Numbered from the stretch's first letter, positions 7,263 to 16,408 are shown. The stretch: DNA of 33,104 bases from an uncultured Eubacterium sp. (GCA_910586045.1 CAJUIH010000025.1:1-33104), one strand, 5' to 3'. Notes: generated by a model from the letters alone, not told the origin. Program-made: numbers and translations.

Positions 7263-7763
7263 CTACTCCTTCCTTTTTTTGCTCTGACTATCCCTGTTTC
7301 CCTGCAGCAGGCGTGAAACTTCCACCTGGCTTAGTACGCCGTCGCAGCGCCCCATAATCCCATCTTCGAACAATTTCTGCTCAAATGGTTCCGCACATCC
7401 AAACGGCAGATATGCTTTCAGCAGTTCTTTTGTTTCGATCGCAGACTGCCCGGTCTGTATTGACCGGACTCCTTCCAGGATCAGAAATCCTAATCGGGCA
7501 TCCACCGCGTTTGTAACGAGCGATGTGTACAAGATCCTTTGTACGAGCTCCGGCTCCATCCCCATGCGCACCAGAAAAAGCCCTCTGTCCAGCAGCGGCT
7601 CATTCGATGAAAAATCTTCCAAAACCCCGATCCCCTGCTCCCGCACCTGCTTTTGGATTTGCATGAGAAACACGGCAAGCGCCACTGCTTTTTCTTTGGA
7701 TTCGCCCGAATCATCCAGCGCAGCCCCCGCCCGCGTCCATGCATGCCATAACTCTTGCTTCAT
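7263..7763 (-). CDS. helical protein of unknown function with MotA-like stretch
   Basis: This is a 166-residue, mostly alpha-helical, soluble protein without a signal peptide. The segment QKQVREQGIGVLEDF followed by LLDRGLFLVRMGMEPELVQ resembles the cytoplasmic region of MotA/ExbB-type proteins (an EG-x-x-x-LE stretch, then a RGL-x-LV-x-G-x-x-PEL stretch). The MotA membrane helices are missing, so it is not a motor subunit in the usual sense. AGGAAAGG precedes the ATG. The gene sits 21 bp after lacI and 2 bp before the beta-helix gene, so the three form an operon. I do not recognise a named family. Confidence 0.6.
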   Translation of the reverse strand: MKQELWHAWTRAGAALDDSGESKEKAVALAVFLMQIQKQVREQGIGVLEDFSSNEPLLDRGLFLVRMGMEPELVQRILYTSLVTNAVDARLGFLILEGVRSIQTGQSAIETKELLKAYLPFGCAEPFEQKLFEDGIMGRCDGVLSQVEVSRLLQGNRDSQSKKRKE

Positions 7764-7784
7764 ATGTTCTATTCCTTTCCTGTT

Positions 7785-8819
7785 TCAGATGCTTTGCTTT
7801 TCTGTTTTAAATGCTTTCCCTGCCGTACTCTGGCGCACAATCAGCTTTACGGGAAGTTTCACGGTCGTCCCCTCCTGCTTTCCCTGTTTGAGTTCTTTCA
7901 GCCTGGAAATCGCAAGCTGCGCCCTTTGGCTAAGATCCTGGCGGACGGAAGTAAGCGGCGGATATACCATATTGCACAGCAGGCAGTCGTCAAAGCCTGT
8001 CACCGCCATATCCTGCGGCACACGAATGCCCTGCTCCAGCAAAAATTGGATCAGGTCAATGGCATAATAATCCGACGCACAAAAAGCTGCTGTATTGGTT
8101 TTCAAAATATCCAAATTTTGCAGATAAAACTGCCTGCGCATTCCTTTCTCCAGCGGCACCTGCAGGTATCGGATATACTTTTTGCCAAACGACGCGCAAA
8201 ACCCCTCATATCTTTCATAATCCATGCAAACCGCGTTATCCGCGATAAACAAAGATTTTTTATGGCCCAGTTCTTTCAAATGCGCCCCTACCTGGCATCC
8301 GCCGTCATAATCATCTATTTTCAGGTTGCAGATACGCCCCGGCTCTTTAAAATAACCGTCGTAAACGATAAACGGAATCCGTGTAGCCGCACGCAGGTTT
8401 TTGTAGTCTTGTTCGCAAAAACCGATTACGACTACGCCCTCCATATTCCACATGGAAGCGAATTTTATGATTTCTTCCGGATCTTTTATGGTTTTGACCA
8501 TCATAAAATATCCGGCGCGTGAAATCTCCGCGGACAATTCACTGATGGAGGCGGATACAAATGCGTCTTCCAGCACATGGGACGCGTATTTTTCATGATC
8601 CTTTACCGCTACGCCAATCATCCGCGAATTGTTTTGCGCCAGCAGAATCCCCGCCATGCTCGGGATATATCCCCGTTTTTCCAAAAGCTCCTGTACCCGG
8701 CGTACGGTTTCTTCGGAAATTTTTTTCGTTTTGCCATGGATTACATTAGATACCGTAGCCGTACTGACGCCAAGTTCCTGCGCGATATCAATGATTCTTA
8801 CTCGTTTGCCGCTGTCCAT
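7785..8819 (-). CDS. LacI-family transcriptional regulator
   Basis: The 344-residue protein has an N-terminal helix-turn-helix and hinge (VRIIDIAQELGVSTATVS, then NVIHGKTKKIS and RRVQELLEKRGY at about 7-52). A periplasmic-binding-protein-like effector domain follows (about 60-335), with IGVAV, GVVVIGF, FIVYDGYF, AVTGFDD and PPLTSVRQD. Such proteins usually repress sugar-use genes and release DNA when a sugar or nucleoside binds. The likely targets are the two genes downstream in the same operon, or the damaged rhamnose genes further along. Both are guesses. AAGGAG lies 5 to 6 bases before the ATG. Confidence 0.9.
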   Translation of the reverse strand: MDSGKRVRIIDIAQELGVSTATVSNVIHGKTKKISEETVRRVQELLEKRGYIPSMAGILLAQNNSRMIGVAVKDHEKYASHVLEDAFVSASISELSAEISRAGYFMMVKTIKDPEEIIKFASMWNMEGVVVIGFCEQDYKNLRAATRIPFIVYDGYFKEPGRICNLKIDDYDGGCQVGAHLKELGHKKSLFIADNAVCMDYERYEGFCASFGKKYIRYLQVPLEKGMRRQFYLQNLDILKTNTAAFCASDYYAIDLIQFLLEQGIRVPQDMAVTGFDDCLLCNMVYPPLTSVRQDLSQRAQLAISRLKELKQGKQEGTTVKLPVKLIVRQSTAGKAFKTEKQSI

Positions 8820-8855
8820 CCGCGCTCCTTATCAAACAAGGGTGAAAGGCCGAAA

Positions 8856-8877
8856 GGCACCTGTTCTAACAGATGCC
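8856..8877 (-). terminator. candidate terminator after serA
   Basis: On the minus strand GGCATCTGTT and ACAGGTGCC form a hairpin followed by TTTCGG. The short U run makes it a weak terminator, so some read-through into lacI is possible. Confidence 0.45.
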
Positions 8878-8887
8878 CCTTAGCTTG

Positions 8888-10051
8888 CTATTTAATAATA
8901 CGGACTTTAATTACGCCCTGCATTTCTTTCATTTTTGCTACCGCTTCCTCTGTCATCGGTACATCCAGGTCGAACATGGAATAGGCATAATCGCCTTTGG
9001 ACTTGTTTGTCATATTTGCAATATTGATATCACACTGCCCAAAAATCGTAGTAAACTGCCCAATCACGCCCTTACTGTTTTTGTGAAGCACCGCCACACG
9101 TCCCGCTGTCGTACATTCGCCCATATCACAGTTCGGATAGTTCACGGAGTTTCGGATATTTCCGTTTTCCAGATAGTTTCGGATTTCCTGCGCCGCCATA
9201 ACCGCGCAGTTATCTTCGGATTCTTCGGTTGAAGCGCCAAGATGCGGCGTTACGATACAGCCTTCTTTCCCCGCAGTTGTGTTGTTTGGGAAATCAGACA
9301 CATATTTTTTCAGCCTGCCCTGCGCAAGCGCGTCTACGACCGCTTCTTCATCTACGAGCAGATCCCTCGCAAAATTTAAAATCACCGCGGTCGGCTTCAT
9401 CATTTCGATGGCTTCTTTGCTGATCATTTTTTTGGTTGCGTCCATCAGCGGCACATGGATCGTAATATAATCGCATTCCCGGTAAATATCTTCGACATTG
9501 CGCACATGTTTGACATTGCGGGAAAGATTCCATGCCGCATTTACCGAAATATACGGGTCATATCCATATACTTCCATATCCAGGTGGGTTGCGGCGTTTG
9601 CCACACGGATCCCGATTGCTCCAAGGCCGATGACGCCCAGTTTTTTGCCCGCAATCTCACATCCGGCAAATGCCTTTTTCTGCTTTTCCGTTAATTTGGC
9701 AAGTTCCGGATTGTCTTTTTCGGTTTCTACCCAGTTGATGCCGCCATGTACGTCACGGCTCGCCATCAGCATACCGGCAAATACCAGTTCCTTTACGCCG
9801 TTTGCGTTTGCTCCCGGCGTGTTGAATACGACAACGCCGTGTTCCGCGCATTTATCTAACGGAATGTTGTTGACGCCAGCACCCGCCCTTGCTACTACGG
9901 CAAGGCTTTCCGGCAGCTCCAGGTCATGCATCGCCGCGGAACGTACAAGCGCGGCCTGCGCGTCTTTTAATTCTTCTACTTTCTGATAACCATCTTCCAA
10001 AACATCCAATCCTACCTGTGCGATCGGATTTAAACATACATAACGAAACAT
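8888..10051 (-). CDS. serA: D-3-phosphoglycerate dehydrogenase
   Basis: The 387-residue enzyme oxidises 3-phosphoglycerate to 3-phosphohydroxypyruvate, the first step of serine synthesis. RAGAGVNNIP at about 55-64 and the Rossmann motif GLGAIG (142-147), followed by the acidic YGYDPY, mark the 2-hydroxyacid dehydrogenase fold. Arg229 in NFARDLLVD and His270 in TPHLGAS are the catalytic residues. Residues about 318-387 form an ACT domain, the usual site for serine feedback. The intervening domain of long SerA types is absent. The gene lies 14 bp after serC, which catalyses the next step. The ribosome site (GCGAGG) is modest. Confidence 0.95.
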   Translation of the reverse strand: MFRYVCLNPIAQVGLDVLEDGYQKVEELKDAQAALVRSAAMHDLELPESLAVVARAGAGVNNIPLDKCAEHGVVVFNTPGANANGVKELVFAGMLMASRDVHGGINWVETEKDNPELAKLTEKQKKAFAGCEIAGKKLGVIGLGAIGIRVANAATHLDMEVYGYDPYISVNAAWNLSRNVKHVRNVEDIYRECDYITIHVPLMDATKKMISKEAIEMMKPTAVILNFARDLLVDEEAVVDALAQGRLKKYVSDFPNNTTAGKEGCIVTPHLGASTEESEDNCAVMAAQEIRNYLENGNIRNSVNYPNCDMGECTTAGRVAVLHKNSKGVIGQFTTIFGQCDINIANMTNKSKGDYAYSMFDLDVPMTEEAVAKMKEMQGVIKVRIIK

Positions 10052-10065
10052 TTTTTGAACCTCGC

Positions 10066-11148
10066 TTATTTATTTTCCTCTTCAAATTTTTTCATAAATG
10101 CAACCAGTTTTTCCACCCCTTCTTTCGGCATCGCATTATAAATGGATGCGCGCATGCCGCCGACCGTACGGTGTCCTTTGAGGTTTACAAATCCGGCTTT
10201 TTCTGCTTCCGCGACAAATTTCGCGTCCAGTTCTTTGTCGCCGGTTACGAATGGTACGTTCATTAAGGAACGGTCTTTTGCAACTACGGTTCCTTTAAAC
10301 ATGCTGCTTTGGTCTAAGAAATCATACAGGAGCGCCGCTTTTTCTTCGTTGCGTTTTTGGATTTCTTTTAATCCGCCCATCTTCTTTAACCATTTGAATA
10401 CTTTGCCGCAGATGTAGATGCCGTAGCAAGGCGGCGTATTGTACAGGGAATCCGCATCCGCATGCGTCTTGAATTTTAACATGGTCGGCGTTCCCGCAAG
10501 CACATCCTCACGGATCAAATCTTCCCGGACAATCGCGATAACCACGCCCGCCGGGCCGACGTTTTTCTGCACCCCACCGAATATGATGCCGTATTTGCTG
10601 ACATCCACTGGTTCGGATAAAAAGCAGGATGAAACGTCCGCTACGAGCAGATGGCCTTTTGTATTTGGCAGTTCTTTATATTTTGTTCCATAAATGGTGT
10701 TGTTTTCACAAATATATACATAGTCCAGATCTTCTGGAATATCCAAATCGGAACAGTCTGGAATGTAAGAAAATGTTTTGTCTTCCGAGGAGGCGAGCTT
10801 TACCGCTTCTCCATACAACTGCGCTTCCTGGTACGCTTTCTTTGCCCATTGTCCGGTTACGATATAGCCGGCCTTTTTATTTTTCATTAAGTTCATCGGA
10901 ATCATCGCAAACTGCTGTGACGCGCCGCCCTGTAAAAATAATACTTTATAATTGTCCGGGATCTGCATCAGGTCACGGATATCCTGCTCTGCTTCCTTAA
11001 TAATCGTATCGTATACTTTGGACCGGTGGGACATTTCCATAACGGACATCCCGCTGCCCTTGTAATCCAACATTTCTTCTGCGGCTTCCCGGAGTACTTC
11101 CTCCGGGAGAACCGCAGGGCCTGCCGAAAAATTATAAACTCTGCTCAT
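10066..11148 (-). CDS. serC: phosphoserine aminotransferase
   Basis: The product turns 3-phosphohydroxypyruvate plus glutamate into O-phosphoserine, using pyridoxal phosphate. The start at 11148 (MSRVYNFSAGPA) is chosen over an in-frame upstream start at 11190 because AGGAGG sits 8 bases before it and the family begins with YNFSAGPA. This gives 360 residues, the usual length. The cofactor lysine is Lys195 in GGVQKNVGP. Other family marks are HRSK, LQGGASQQF and TIYGT. It is followed closely by serA. Phosphoserine phosphatase is not in this window. A GGTTCCG motif shared with leuB and ilvB lies 47 bp upstream. Confidence 0.95.
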   Translation of the reverse strand: MSRVYNFSAGPAVLPEEVLREAAEEMLDYKGSGMSVMEMSHRSKVYDTIIKEAEQDIRDLMQIPDNYKVLFLQGGASQQFAMIPMNLMKNKKAGYIVTGQWAKKAYQEAQLYGEAVKLASSEDKTFSYIPDCSDLDIPEDLDYVYICENNTIYGTKYKELPNTKGHLLVADVSSCFLSEPVDVSKYGIIFGGVQKNVGPAGVVIAIVREDLIREDVLAGTPTMLKFKTHADADSLYNTPPCYGIYICGKVFKWLKKMGGLKEIQKRNEEKAALLYDFLDQSSMFKGTVVAKDRSLMNVPFVTGDKELDAKFVAEAEKAGFVNLKGHRTVGGMRASIYNAMPKEGVEKLVAFMKKFEEENK

Positions 11149-11214
11149 AACGAAATCCTCCTGTTTTTCCTGTTTTCCTGCTTTTTGCATACCGCAATGG
11201 TTCCGTTTCCCGTG

Positions 11215-12891
11215 TTAGCTGTTTAAATCTTCTTCCGAGAACGCTTCGCTGATCGCCGCCCCCGGTGCTACCATAGGCCAGACTTTATCATCGCTGTCTA
11301 CGACGCAGTCGAGCACGACCGGGCCGTCCGCGGCCAATGCCTGCGCAAGCGCCGCGTCAAATTCTTCCCTTGTCGCCGCGCGGATCCCGCGTGCGCCCAT
11401 TGCTTCCGCCAGCTTGACATAATCTATCTCATCATGCAGTACCGTTTCCGAATACCGCTGTCCGTAAAATAAGGTCTGCCACTGTCTGACCATCCCCAGT
11501 ACATGGTTATTGACAATCACCTCAATAATCGGCAATTTCTGGCGTACCGCGGTCGCAAGCTCATTCATATTCATACGAAAACAGCCGTCGCCCGCGATAT
11601 TGATGACCGTATGCCGCGGGTTCGCCGTTTTTGCGCCAATCGCCGCGCCCAGGCCGTATCCCATCGTACCCAGCCCGCCGGATGTAAGCAGGCGCCTTGG
11701 TTTTGCGAACTTGTAATACTGTGCCGCCCACATCTGGTGCTGGCCGACTTCGGTTACGATAATAGCGTCGCCTTTTGTCATCTCATAGATTTTTTCGATC
11801 ATATAAGGACCCGAAAGCCCGGTAGGATGGTATGTCATCGGATATTTGCGCTCATATTCCCCGATTTTTTGCAGCCATTCCTCATGGTGCTGCGGTTCTA
11901 ATTTTTGATTGATCCTTGTCAGGATCTCTTTGATGTCCCCGACTACCGATGCGTCTACGATAATATTTTTATTGATCTCCGCCGGATCTACATCAAACTG
12001 TACGATTTTTGCCTGTTTGGCAAATTTCTGCGCATTGCCGATGACACGGTCGCTGAAGCGTACGCCTATCGCAAGCAGCAGGTCGCATTCGCTGACACCA
12101 TAATTGGAAGTCTTTGTTCCATGCATGCCGAGCATCCCGGTATACTTTTCATCCGTCCCGTCAAAGGCCCCTTTGCCCATCAGCGTATCACAAACCGGGG
12201 CGTCTGCCTTTTGCGCAAACAGCCGCAGTTCTTCGGACGCCCCGGAACAGATCACACCGCCGCCGACAAACAGATAGGGTTTTTTTGCTTCTTTGATATA
12301 TGCAATCGCGCGGTCGATATCTTCGTCCCGCAGTTTTTCTACTACACGCTCCGGCATCTGCATTTCCTGCGGGGCATATTCCGCCTGATTGGCCGTCACA
12401 TCTTTCGGGATATCTACAAGTACCGGACCCGGCCTGCCCTTACGTGCAATCCGAAACGCGCGCCTTAAAATATCCGCCAGGCTGTTTACATCCTTTACAA
12501 TAAAATTATGCTTGGTAATCGGTGTTGTGATACCCGCAATGTCAATTTCCTGAAAACTGTCCTTGCCAAGCAGCGGGACATTTACGTTGCATGTGATCGC
12601 GACTAATGGAATCGAATCCATATAGGCGGTTGCAATGCCTGTTACCAGGTTTGAGGCCCCCGGCCCGCTTGTCGCCAGACAGACGCCTACTTTTCCTGTG
12701 CTGCGTGCATAACCGTCCGCCGCATGGGAAGCCCCCTGCTCATGTGAGGTCAGGATATGCTTGATTTCATCCCGATGCCGGTACAGTTCATCGTAAACAT
12801 TTAAAATCGCCCCGCCCGGATAACCGAAAACGGTAGTAACACCCTGTTCCTTTAAACATTCGATCAGAATTTGTGCCCCAGTCAGTTGCAT
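11215..12891 (-). CDS. ilvB: acetolactate synthase, large (catalytic) subunit
   Basis: This thiamine-diphosphate enzyme condenses pyruvate to 2-acetolactate, or pyruvate with 2-ketobutyrate for isoleucine. The start at 12891 (MQLTGAQILIECL) has GGAAGGAAATCAGA ahead of it and is preferred over the in-frame 12927 start. The 558 residues show the catalytic glutamate Glu51 in SHEQGASH, the FAD-region FGYPGG, and the cofactor motif GDG (434-436) to NN (461-462). The regulatory small subunit gene (ilvN/ilvH), often adjacent, is not next to it: serC follows directly. The gene lies 86 bp after ilvD. Confidence 0.95.
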   Translation of the reverse strand: MQLTGAQILIECLKEQGVTTVFGYPGGAILNVYDELYRHRDEIKHILTSHEQGASHAADGYARSTGKVGVCLATSGPGASNLVTGIATAYMDSIPLVAITCNVNVPLLGKDSFQEIDIAGITTPITKHNFIVKDVNSLADILRRAFRIARKGRPGPVLVDIPKDVTANQAEYAPQEMQMPERVVEKLRDEDIDRAIAYIKEAKKPYLFVGGGVICSGASEELRLFAQKADAPVCDTLMGKGAFDGTDEKYTGMLGMHGTKTSNYGVSECDLLLAIGVRFSDRVIGNAQKFAKQAKIVQFDVDPAEINKNIIVDASVVGDIKEILTRINQKLEPQHHEEWLQKIGEYERKYPMTYHPTGLSGPYMIEKIYEMTKGDAIIVTEVGQHQMWAAQYYKFAKPRRLLTSGGLGTMGYGLGAAIGAKTANPRHTVINIAGDGCFRMNMNELATAVRQKLPIIEVIVNNHVLGMVRQWQTLFYGQRYSETVLHDEIDYVKLAEAMGARGIRAATREEFDAALAQALAADGPVVLDCVVDSDDKVWPMVAPGAAISEAFSEEDLNS

Positions 12892-12977
12892 TCTGATTTC
12901 CTTCCTTTCTGCCGTTTCTCCATACATACTGTATTGGTTCCGTATGCTTTTCTCGTTCCTATCCTCTTCTTGCCAAA

Positions 12978-14654
12978 TTATTTTTTACCCGGAATCTCCA
13001 GGATCGCCCCGCGGTTGCCCGATGTTACCATCGCTGCATAACGGGATAAGTATCCGCTGGTTACTTTCGGTTCCCTTGGCTGCCACTTTGCTTTTCTGGC
13101 CGCGAGTTCCTCATCCGAAACCGCAAGGTCCAGCGTCATTTCCGGTATGTTTATTTGAATCAAATCGCCTTCTTCTACCAGCGCAATCGGCCCGCCGACC
13201 GCGGCTTCCGGGGAAACATGGCCGATCGACGCCCCGCGGCTTGCGCCGGAAAACCGTCCGTCCGTAATCAGGGCCACGCTGGATCCAAGCCCCATGCCCG
13301 CGATGGCAGAGGTCGGATTGAGCATTTCCCGCATGCCAGGGCCGCCTTTCGGGCCTTCGTAGCGGATCACCACAACGTCCCCCGCATGGATCGCGCCGCC
13401 TTTAATCGCTGCGATCGCGTCCTCTTCGCAGTCAAATACCCTTGCCGGGCCTTCGTGCACCATCATTTCTTCTACAACCGCGGAACGCTTTACAACAGAG
13501 CCGTCCGGCGCAAGATTTCCTTTCAATACGGCAAGCCCTCCGGTTTTGCTGTACGGATTGTCAAGCGGCCGGATTACTTCCGGATTTTTATTGACCGCGC
13601 CCGCGATATTTTCCCCAATGGTTTTCCCTGTTACAGTCATACAGTCCTCATGGATCAGGCCGATCTGCGCCAACTGCTTCATTACGGCATAAACGCCGCC
13701 CGCTTCGTTCAGATCTTCCATATAGGTCGGGCCAGCCGGAGCCAGATGGCACAGATTCGGTGTTTTTTCACTAATTGGGTTTGCGTAGGAAATGTCAAAA
13801 TCAAATCCGATTTCATGGGCAATCGCCGGCAGATGCAGCATACTGTTGGTAGAACAGCCGAGCGCCATGTCTACGGTCAGCGCGTTAATAACCGCTTCTT
13901 TTGTCATAATATCCCTTGGACGGATATCTTTTTTAAACAGTTCCATAACCGCCATGCCCGCGTGTTTCGCCAGCTTGATCCGTTCGGAATACACCGCCGG
14001 GATCGTACCGTTTCCGGCAAGGCCCATCCCGAGCGCTTCCGTTAAACAATTCATGGAATTAGCCGTATACATGCCGGAACAGGAACCGCAGGTCGGGCAT
14101 GTTTTTTGCTCAAATTCCAGTACGTCCTCTTCGGTCATCGTACCGGCCGCATAAGAGCCGACCGCCTCAAACATCGAAGAAAGGCTGCGTTTTTGGCCTT
14201 TCACACGCCCTGCCAGCATCGGGCCGCCGGAGACAAATACGGTCGGCACATTGATCCTTGCCGCCGCCATCAAAAGCCCCGGTACATTTTTGTCACAGTT
14301 CGGCACCATAACCAGCGCGTCAAACTGGTGGGCCAGCGCCATACTTTCGGTCGAATCCGCGATTAAATCACGGGTAACTAGGGAATATTTCATCCCGATA
14401 TGGCCCATCGCAATCCCGTCGCAGACCGCGATCGCCGGAAATACCACCGGAACGCCGCCCGCCTGCGCAACGCCGAGCTTTACGGCCTCTACAATTTTAT
14501 CCAGGTTCATATGGCCCGGAACGATTTCATTATAAGAACTTACGATACCGACCATCGGTTTTTTCATTTCTTCTTCCGTAAAGCCAAGGGCATGAAACAG
14601 GGAACGGTGCGGCGCCTGCTGCATGCCGGATTTTACGTTGTCACTTTTCATCAT
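12978..14654 (-). CDS. ilvD: dihydroxy-acid dehydratase
   Basis: This enzyme dehydrates 2,3-dihydroxy-3-methylbutyrate to 2-oxoisovalerate, the third step of valine and isoleucine synthesis. It has Cys120 in VPNCDKNVPG, Cys192 in CPTCGSCSG, and CDGIAMGH. The position that holds an extra cysteine in [2Fe-2S] plant-type enzymes is glycine here (NEIVPGHMNL), so this is probably the oxygen-sensitive [4Fe-4S] class, as in E. coli. That fits an anaerobe. Three tandem start-like codons (GTG ATG ATG) occur. I choose ATG 14654, with AAGGAAG upstream, giving 558 residues. It lies 59 bp after leuB. Confidence 0.95.
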   Translation of the reverse strand: MMKSDNVKSGMQQAPHRSLFHALGFTEEEMKKPMVGIVSSYNEIVPGHMNLDKIVEAVKLGVAQAGGVPVVFPAIAVCDGIAMGHIGMKYSLVTRDLIADSTESMALAHQFDALVMVPNCDKNVPGLLMAAARINVPTVFVSGGPMLAGRVKGQKRSLSSMFEAVGSYAAGTMTEEDVLEFEQKTCPTCGSCSGMYTANSMNCLTEALGMGLAGNGTIPAVYSERIKLAKHAGMAVMELFKKDIRPRDIMTKEAVINALTVDMALGCSTNSMLHLPAIAHEIGFDFDISYANPISEKTPNLCHLAPAGPTYMEDLNEAGGVYAVMKQLAQIGLIHEDCMTVTGKTIGENIAGAVNKNPEVIRPLDNPYSKTGGLAVLKGNLAPDGSVVKRSAVVEEMMVHEGPARVFDCEEDAIAAIKGGAIHAGDVVVIRYEGPKGGPGMREMLNPTSAIAGMGLGSSVALITDGRFSGASRGASIGHVSPEAAVGGPIALVEEGDLIQINIPEMTLDLAVSDEELAARKAKWQPREPKVTSGYLSRYAAMVTSGNRGAILEIPGKK

Positions 14655-14713
14655 CACTGCTTCCTTTCCTAATTAAGTATAGAAGTCGGCAGGCTGTCCG
14701 CCTGCATCTTTTC

Positions 14714-15817
14714 TTATTGAATCCGGCCGCAGATTTCCGCGCCCATCTCAGAAGTGCCGACCTTTCTGACGCCGGACTGTTTGGATTCCTCCTGCGGCAT
14801 CAGGTCAATCGTGCGGTATCCGTCTTTCAATACCTGTTTCACGGCCGCTTCTACGGCATCCGCTTCCCGGTCAAGATCAAAACTGTAGCGCAGCATCATA
14901 GCCGCGGATAAAATCGCCGCGATCGGATTGGCAATGCCTTTTCCGGCGATATCCGGCGCCGAACCGCCGCTTGGCTCATAAAGGCCGAATTTGGTTTCAT
15001 TTAAGCTGGCGGACGGCAGCATGCCGATCGAACCGGTTAACATCGATGCTTCATCCGATAAGATATCCCCAAACATATTTTCCGTTAAAATGACATCAAA
15101 CTGCTTCGGATCCTTTACTAACTGCATCGCACAATTATCTACCAGCATATGCTCGTAGGATACATCCGGATACTCTTTCGCCGTCTCTTCGACGATTTTT
15201 CTCCATAACCGGGAAGAATCCAGTACATTTGCCTTATCCACGCTCGTTACCTTGCCGCGCCGCTTGCTTGCGACCGCAAAGCCGCGCTTTGCGATTCTGC
15301 GGATTTCTTCTTCATTATAAGTCAGCGTATCGACCGCCGTAAGCAGGCCGTTCCGCATTTCGGTTACACGGTCGCCGAAATAAAGCCCGCCCGTTAATTC
15401 CCGCATAATGAGCATGTCAAACCCGCCTTGTACAATCTCCTCTTTCAGCGGGCACGCTTCTTTTAACTGTTCATATAAATACGCCGGGCGCAGGTTCGCA
15501 AATAAATGCAGCTCCTTGCGGATCTTTAGCAGGCCCGCTTCCGGCCGTAAGGATGGTTCTAATTTGTACCACGGGGATGTCGCCGTGTTGCCGCCGATGG
15601 AACCCATCAGGACAGCGTCGGAAGCCTTCGCCTGCGCGATTGCCTCGTCTGTTAACGGCACGCCGACTGCGTCAATCGAACATCCTCCCATTAAAATATC
15701 TTCGTAATCAAATTCGTGTCCATAGGTACTGGCAATTTTGTCCAGTACTTTCTTTGCTTCCGCAACGATTTCCGGGCCGATGCCGTCTCCGGAAATTACG
15801 CCAATATGATATTTCAT
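14714..15817 (-). CDS. leuB: 3-isopropylmalate dehydrogenase
   Basis: The 367-residue enzyme oxidises and decarboxylates 3-isopropylmalate to 2-oxoisocaproate in leucine synthesis. Family marks are GDGIGPEI (10-17), the substrate-contact loop LRPEAGLL, RELTGGLYFG (139-148), Lys195 in SVDKANVL, and the metal and NAD region ENMFGDILSDEASML (246-260). It is the first gene of the leuB-ilvD-ilvB-serC-serA run. leuA, leuC and leuD, which usually stand with it, are not in the window. AAGGAAG precedes the ATG, and a strong promoter lies about 130 bp upstream. Confidence 0.95.
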   Translation of the reverse strand: MKYHIGVISGDGIGPEIVAEAKKVLDKIASTYGHEFDYEDILMGGCSIDAVGVPLTDEAIAQAKASDAVLMGSIGGNTATSPWYKLEPSLRPEAGLLKIRKELHLFANLRPAYLYEQLKEACPLKEEIVQGGFDMLIMRELTGGLYFGDRVTEMRNGLLTAVDTLTYNEEEIRRIAKRGFAVASKRRGKVTSVDKANVLDSSRLWRKIVEETAKEYPDVSYEHMLVDNCAMQLVKDPKQFDVILTENMFGDILSDEASMLTGSIGMLPSASLNETKFGLYEPSGGSAPDIAGKGIANPIAAILSAAMMLRYSFDLDREADAVEAAVKQVLKDGYRTIDLMPQEESKQSGVRKVGTSEMGAEICGRIQ

Positions 15818-15949
15818 TTTGGAAACTTCCTTTCTTATTTGATTCTCTTCGTATTGGTTCTGTTCCTATTTGGTGCTCTTTTTCATTCGCTTTTATTCGT
15901 TTTGGTCTGTCCTTTGTTTATTCTACGCTAAAACAGCCTATCGGCTTAT

Positions 15950-15978
15950 ATCATAGCGCTTTTGCTCCCATTTTTCAA
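15950..15978 (-). promoter_or_regulatory. promoter of the leuB-ilvD-ilvB-serC-serA run
   Basis: The minus strand carries TTGAAA (15973-15978), a 17-base spacer and TATGAT (15950-15955). Transcription would start near 15943, giving a leader of about 125 bases. I see no T-box or amino-acid-rich leader peptide in it. The only structure seen is a tiny AGCC-GATA-GGCT hairpin near its start. Confidence 0.7.
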
Positions 15979-15987
15979 CCATGAATT

Positions 15988-16053
15988 AAAAAACTGTCTG
16001 AAATTACCTCTCCTCCCGCGCTTTATAAGGCAGAAAAAGGCCGCTTCAGACAG
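15988..16053 (-). terminator. intrinsic terminator of yajC
   Basis: On the minus strand CTGTCTGAA (complement of 16045-16053) pairs with TTCAGACAG (complement of 15994-16002) around a loop of about 42 bases and is followed directly by TTTTTT. It begins 13 bp after the yajC stop and ends just upstream of the leuB promoter, so the two units are cleanly separated. Confidence 0.75.
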
Positions 16054-16066
16054 CTTTGACATGTAA

Positions 16067-16408
16067 TTATTTACTTTTTTTATCCTCAATCGGCTTGTTT
16101 GCATCTTCCGGTTTTTCGACTACCGAAATTGCCCCGCGCTGCATGGGAATCCGGCAGTTTCGGTTGCTGCCGAACTCTACGATCACGGTATCATCCGAAA
16201 TATCAATGATCGTTCCATAAAAACCGCTTGTGGTAAGCACCGTGTCCCCTACTTCCAAGGCTGCCAGCATTGCGTTTTTCTTTTTCTGTTCCTTTTGCTG
16301 CGGACGGATCATAAAAAAGTACATAAACACAAATACAAGGACTAACGATAAAATCATTCCGGCATAGCCGCCTGTGGCTGCTCCGGCATTTTGTGCTGCT
16401 AAGATCAT
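16067..16408 (-). CDS. yajC: preprotein translocase subunit YajC
   Basis: The 113-residue protein has a short N-terminus, one membrane helix at about 15-34 (GYAGMILSLVLVFVFMYFFM) and the family signature FFMIRPQQKEQKKKNAM. The small domain LEVGDTVLTTSGFYGTI follows. YajC associates with SecDF at the Sec protein-export channel. AGGAGG precedes the ATG. In many bacteria the order is tgt-yajC-secD-secF. Here secDF do not follow. A terminator and leuB do. tgt is nearby but is separated by a broken ATPase gene. Confidence 0.95.
   Translation of the reverse strand: MILAAQNAGAATGGYAGMILSLVLVFVFMYFFMIRPQQKEQKKKNAMLAALEVGDTVLTTSGFYGTIIDISDDTVIVEFGSNRNCRIPMQRGAISVVEKPEDANKPIEDKKSK

Noticed and set aside
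15818..15949. T-box or leader-peptide attenuator before leuB
   Set aside because: I could not find a T-box core sequence, a run of Leu codons, or a terminator hairpin in the leader.
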